A stretch of 64,000 nucleotides of DNA, taken from JADJXV01 sp046328995 (lineage in GTDB: Bacteria > Bacteroidota > Ignavibacteria > Kapaibacteriales > UBA961). The stretch is taken from contig JAXLVN010000004.1 in assembly GCA_046328995.1 (NCBI GenBank), forward strand, positions 405,646-469,645, in the 5' to 3' direction. The translations under genes were made by a program, and so were the position numbers. Shown here piece after piece: positions 62,326 to 64,000 of the stretch. The notes under the pieces are model-generated. The model had not been told where the DNA came from. It searched no databases and was given only the letters and a program-made list of their open reading frames with translations. How positions within the stretch are numbered: the stretch's first letter is position 1; every line of letters begins with the position of its first letter.

Positions 62326-63486
62326 ATGATTTCAGACAATCGTTTCACAGGTGATTCTCACGCTGTGCACGCCGAGCGACTTTTGCTCATGCAACAAAAC
62401 TTTGCCGCCCATTCATCGGAGTTTGCGCTGATGAATCCCGAGCCCCTTTCATGGGCTCCTACCTGCTATACGTCGTTTCAAGCCAAACGCGTTGCCGTTT
62501 CTCATCAGGCAGCGCAGTTGAAGGCCGCGGTAACCGCCGCACGATTTGCTTTTAAAAAGATGCGTGACGAGTATTTAGCGCTTCGTACGTACGCTCGGCA
62601 GCTCTTTGCCGATGATCTTGAAACGCTGGATTCACTCAAGCTCACAAAACCCTATCCGGCAATGCAGAGTCTGCAGCTTGAACTCGTGGGTTCTATTCTA
62701 TTGGAAAGGGCGAACCGTGTCGCCGCACAAGAAACAATAAGCATTCCGTCCGTATTTTTCGATCGGTTGGCCACTGCCTATGATGCGGCTCACAGCTCCT
62801 TCCATGCAAAGATGTCGGCTCATACCGGCGCTAATCATGCCCGGCATGCCATCAATGCGCAACGCAAGGCAGATATTCAGAATCTGAAATTGTTTCTGTC
62901 ATTCGCTACTCCGCTCTGGGAAGAAAACAGTGTTAATTACAATGACCTCGGCTTTGCCCGGCCGGAGCAAATGCTGTCGAGCAGTAAAACCGCTCTGCCG
63001 TCTGCGCCGACAGGTCTTCGCTTTACCGGCCCGGCGACACTCGAATGGACGGCAGTCCCGAACGCCACAAGCTACTATGTCTCCACCTCCGACGACGGCG
63101 AAGACTGGTTAGACGAAAGTTCGACGTCCATTCCCTCTATCACCGTGAGCGCAGAACGCACCGGTAAAGTCTTCTACCGTGTTCGTGCCCGCAATGCCGG
63201 TGGTCTCGGTGACTACAGTGCACCCTTCGAGCATCTCTTTGGTGTGGAACCCGTTCAGGGCTTTACATATAATCGTGGTGAATTATCCTGGGAGGACAGT
63301 GAGTTTGCCATCATGTACGAGGTCGAGAGAGCGCCTCAAGGTACCGGCGCCTACATACGGATATTTACCGGCAGCGATACTATTGCCCGTGACACACCGC
63401 CGCAAGGCACCTGGACCTACAGAGTCCGCGCCACAAACGGCACCGTAAAGAGTGAATGGGTAGAGGTGATGATAATGCAGGGATAA
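62326..63486 (+). CDS. Fibronectin type III protein without signal peptide
   Basis: A 386-residue protein with a strong Shine-Dalgarno (GGAGG at 62317-62321). Residues 1-210 are helical and alanine-rich (VAVSHQAAQLKAAVTAARFA, QRKADIQNLKLFLSF) with no signal peptide. Two fibronectin type III-like domains follow: about 225-305 (SAPTGLRFTGPATLEWTAVP, GKVFYRVRARNAGGLGDYSA) and about 310-386 (GELSWEDSEFAIMYEVERAP, GTWTYRVRATNGTVKSEW). Fibronectin domains are usually extracellular, so a cytoplasmic-looking N-terminus is odd; secretion by another route is possible. It has its own promoter candidate and a strong terminator, so it is a single-gene unit. Confidence 0.8.
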   Translation: MISDNRFTGDSHAVHAERLLLMQQNFAAHSSEFALMNPEPLSWAPTCYTSFQAKRVAVSHQAAQLKAAVTAARFAFKKMRDEYLALRTYARQLFADDLETLDSLKLTKPYPAMQSLQLELVGSILLERANRVAAQETISIPSVFFDRLATAYDAAHSSFHAKMSAHTGANHARHAINAQRKADIQNLKLFLSFATPLWEENSVNYNDLGFARPEQMLSSSKTALPSAPTGLRFTGPATLEWTAVPNATSYYVSTSDDGEDWLDESSTSIPSITVSAERTGKVFYRVRARNAGGLGDYSAPFEHLFGVEPVQGFTYNRGELSWEDSEFAIMYEVERAPQGTGAYIRIFTGSDTIARDTPPQGTWTYRVRATNGTVKSEWVEVMIMQG

Positions 63487-63510
63487 AAGGCAGGAAGGAA
63501 AACCTCTCGA

Positions 63511-63540
63511 AAGGGTTCAAGTACGCTTGAACCCTTTTTT
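63511..63540 (+). terminator. Rho-independent terminator of the fibronectin III gene
   Basis: A perfect 11-bp stem (aagggttcaag at 63511-63521, complement at 63526-63536, 4-base loop) ending in a run of T, 24 bp after the stop codon. Confidence 0.9.
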
Positions 63541-63619
63541 TATCCATAAGACGTTCCCTTGGATAATAGTACTTGCAACATATCTGATTCTTCTTTTGAG
63601 CACTATATAGTATAGGCGG

Positions 63620-64000
63620 CAAGAATAAACCTTAGTAGAACCAATTCGGACAGCGCGTAGTATGAGGCAAGAAATAAACCTTAGAGAACCAAGTCGGAGA
63701 GCGAAAGAAGCGTAGTACCGTAGTTAGGAGCCGAGAGTACACCTTAGTAGAACCGTAGTATGAGGCAAGAATAAACCTTAGTAGAACCAAGTCGGACAGC
63801 GAAAGAAGCGTAGTACCGTAGTTAGGAGCCGAGAGTACACCTTAGTAGAACCGTAGTATGAGGCAAGAATAAACCTTAGTAGAACCAAGTCGGACAGCGA
63901 AAGAAGCGTAGTACCGTAGTATGAGTCAAGAATAAACCTTAGTAGATCCAAGTCGGACAGCGAAAGAAGCGTAGTACCGTAGTTAGGAGCCGAGAGTACA
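63620..64000. repeat. Mosaic of 63-bp and 35-bp modules, running off the right edge
   Basis: Module 1 begins gtagtatgaggcaagaataa and ends gaagcgtagtacc (63 bp); module 2 begins gtagttaggagccgagag and ends accttagtagaacc (35 bp). They alternate with a 98-bp period (starts at 63657, 63755, 63853), then module 1 follows itself at 63916. The first copy is degenerate. Both modules share the cctTagtagaacc word. The array continues beyond the window, so its size is unknown. Confidence 0.8.

Noticed and set aside
60390..64000. Possible CRISPR array in the repeats near 60.4-61.8 or 63.6-64.0 kb
   Set aside because: There are no unique spacers: the intervals are themselves repeated. No cas gene is present.
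1..64000. tRNA, rRNA or known riboswitch
   Set aside because: I looked for T-loop and acceptor patterns and common riboswitch cores in the gaps and found none I could defend; a covariance search would be decisive.

Overview
The window looks like a chromosomal segment of a Bacteroidota/Chlorobiota-group bacterium, most likely an uncultured Ignavibacteria or 'Candidatus Kapabacteria'-type lineage. The evidence is several secreted proteins ending in Por/type IX secretion (T9SS) type A sorting tails, an IgGFc-binding-type surface protein, a VCBS/ASPIC-UnbV protein, possible Bacteroidota-style promoters (TAnnTTTG), and very many interspersed intergenic repeats. The taxon call is an inference. I recognised no tRNA, rRNA, CRISPR array, complete insertion sequence or phage gene.

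Layout: 0-6.4 kb holds secreted beta-propeller proteins, a CxxC protein and a small exported peptide. 6.4-8.2 kb holds a stand-alone AraC-type HTH protein and an orphan polar-amino-acid ABC ATPase. 8.4-11.5 kb encodes a 1022-residue IgGFc/choice-of-anchor surface protein. 11.9-14.9 kb holds mraY and murF, a remnant of the division/cell-wall cluster. 15-22.6 kb holds a TPR protein, a heparinase II/III-like protein, a transglutaminase-like protein and a GH113-like lipoprotein. 22.8-24.4 kb is an acyl-CoA (propionyl-CoA) carboxylase beta subunit. 24.7-30.9 kb is an AT-rich two-gene operon: a small exported protein and a 1798-residue T9SS subtilase that share a 374-bp identical segment. 31.6-34.4 kb holds a TPR protein, a small Fe-S protein and an unknown protein. 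35-38 kb is an amt-glutaminase operon. 38.4-42 kb holds a histidine kinase, a receiver-only response regulator and a LuxR-type regulator. 42.3-44.3 kb is a FadF/HdrD-like membrane Fe-S oxidoreductase. 44.3-46.1 kb carries two beta-barrel paralogues, each preceded by the same 192-bp element with terminal inverted repeats. 46.2-48.6 kb holds a YdjM-type membrane protein, a HisA-like protein lacking key motifs, and a GT2 glycosyltransferase. 48.8-53.5 kb is a triplicated arylsulfotransferase-like family, followed by purF (53.5-55.0 kb), a large VCBS protein (55.2-58.9 kb), a small lipoprotein, about 2.7 kb of repeat DNA, a fibronectin III protein, and a repeat mosaic running off the right edge.

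How the genes work together: the clearest functional unit is amt plus glutaminase, linking ammonium transport to glutamine hydrolysis. The kinase and receiver protein form a two-component pair. The AraC-type gene, a direct-repeat site and the small peptide gene look like a regulator-target module. In the subtilase operon, the module shared by both proteins lies where a protease prodomain would lie, so the small protein may be a trans-acting partner of the protease; this is the most interesting testable idea here. The second theme is repeats: at least nine intergenic families, many built as long imperfect hairpins from short repeated words, occupy most gaps.

Coordinates and translations were checked by eye only. 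Family assignments come from motif recognition, with no database search.
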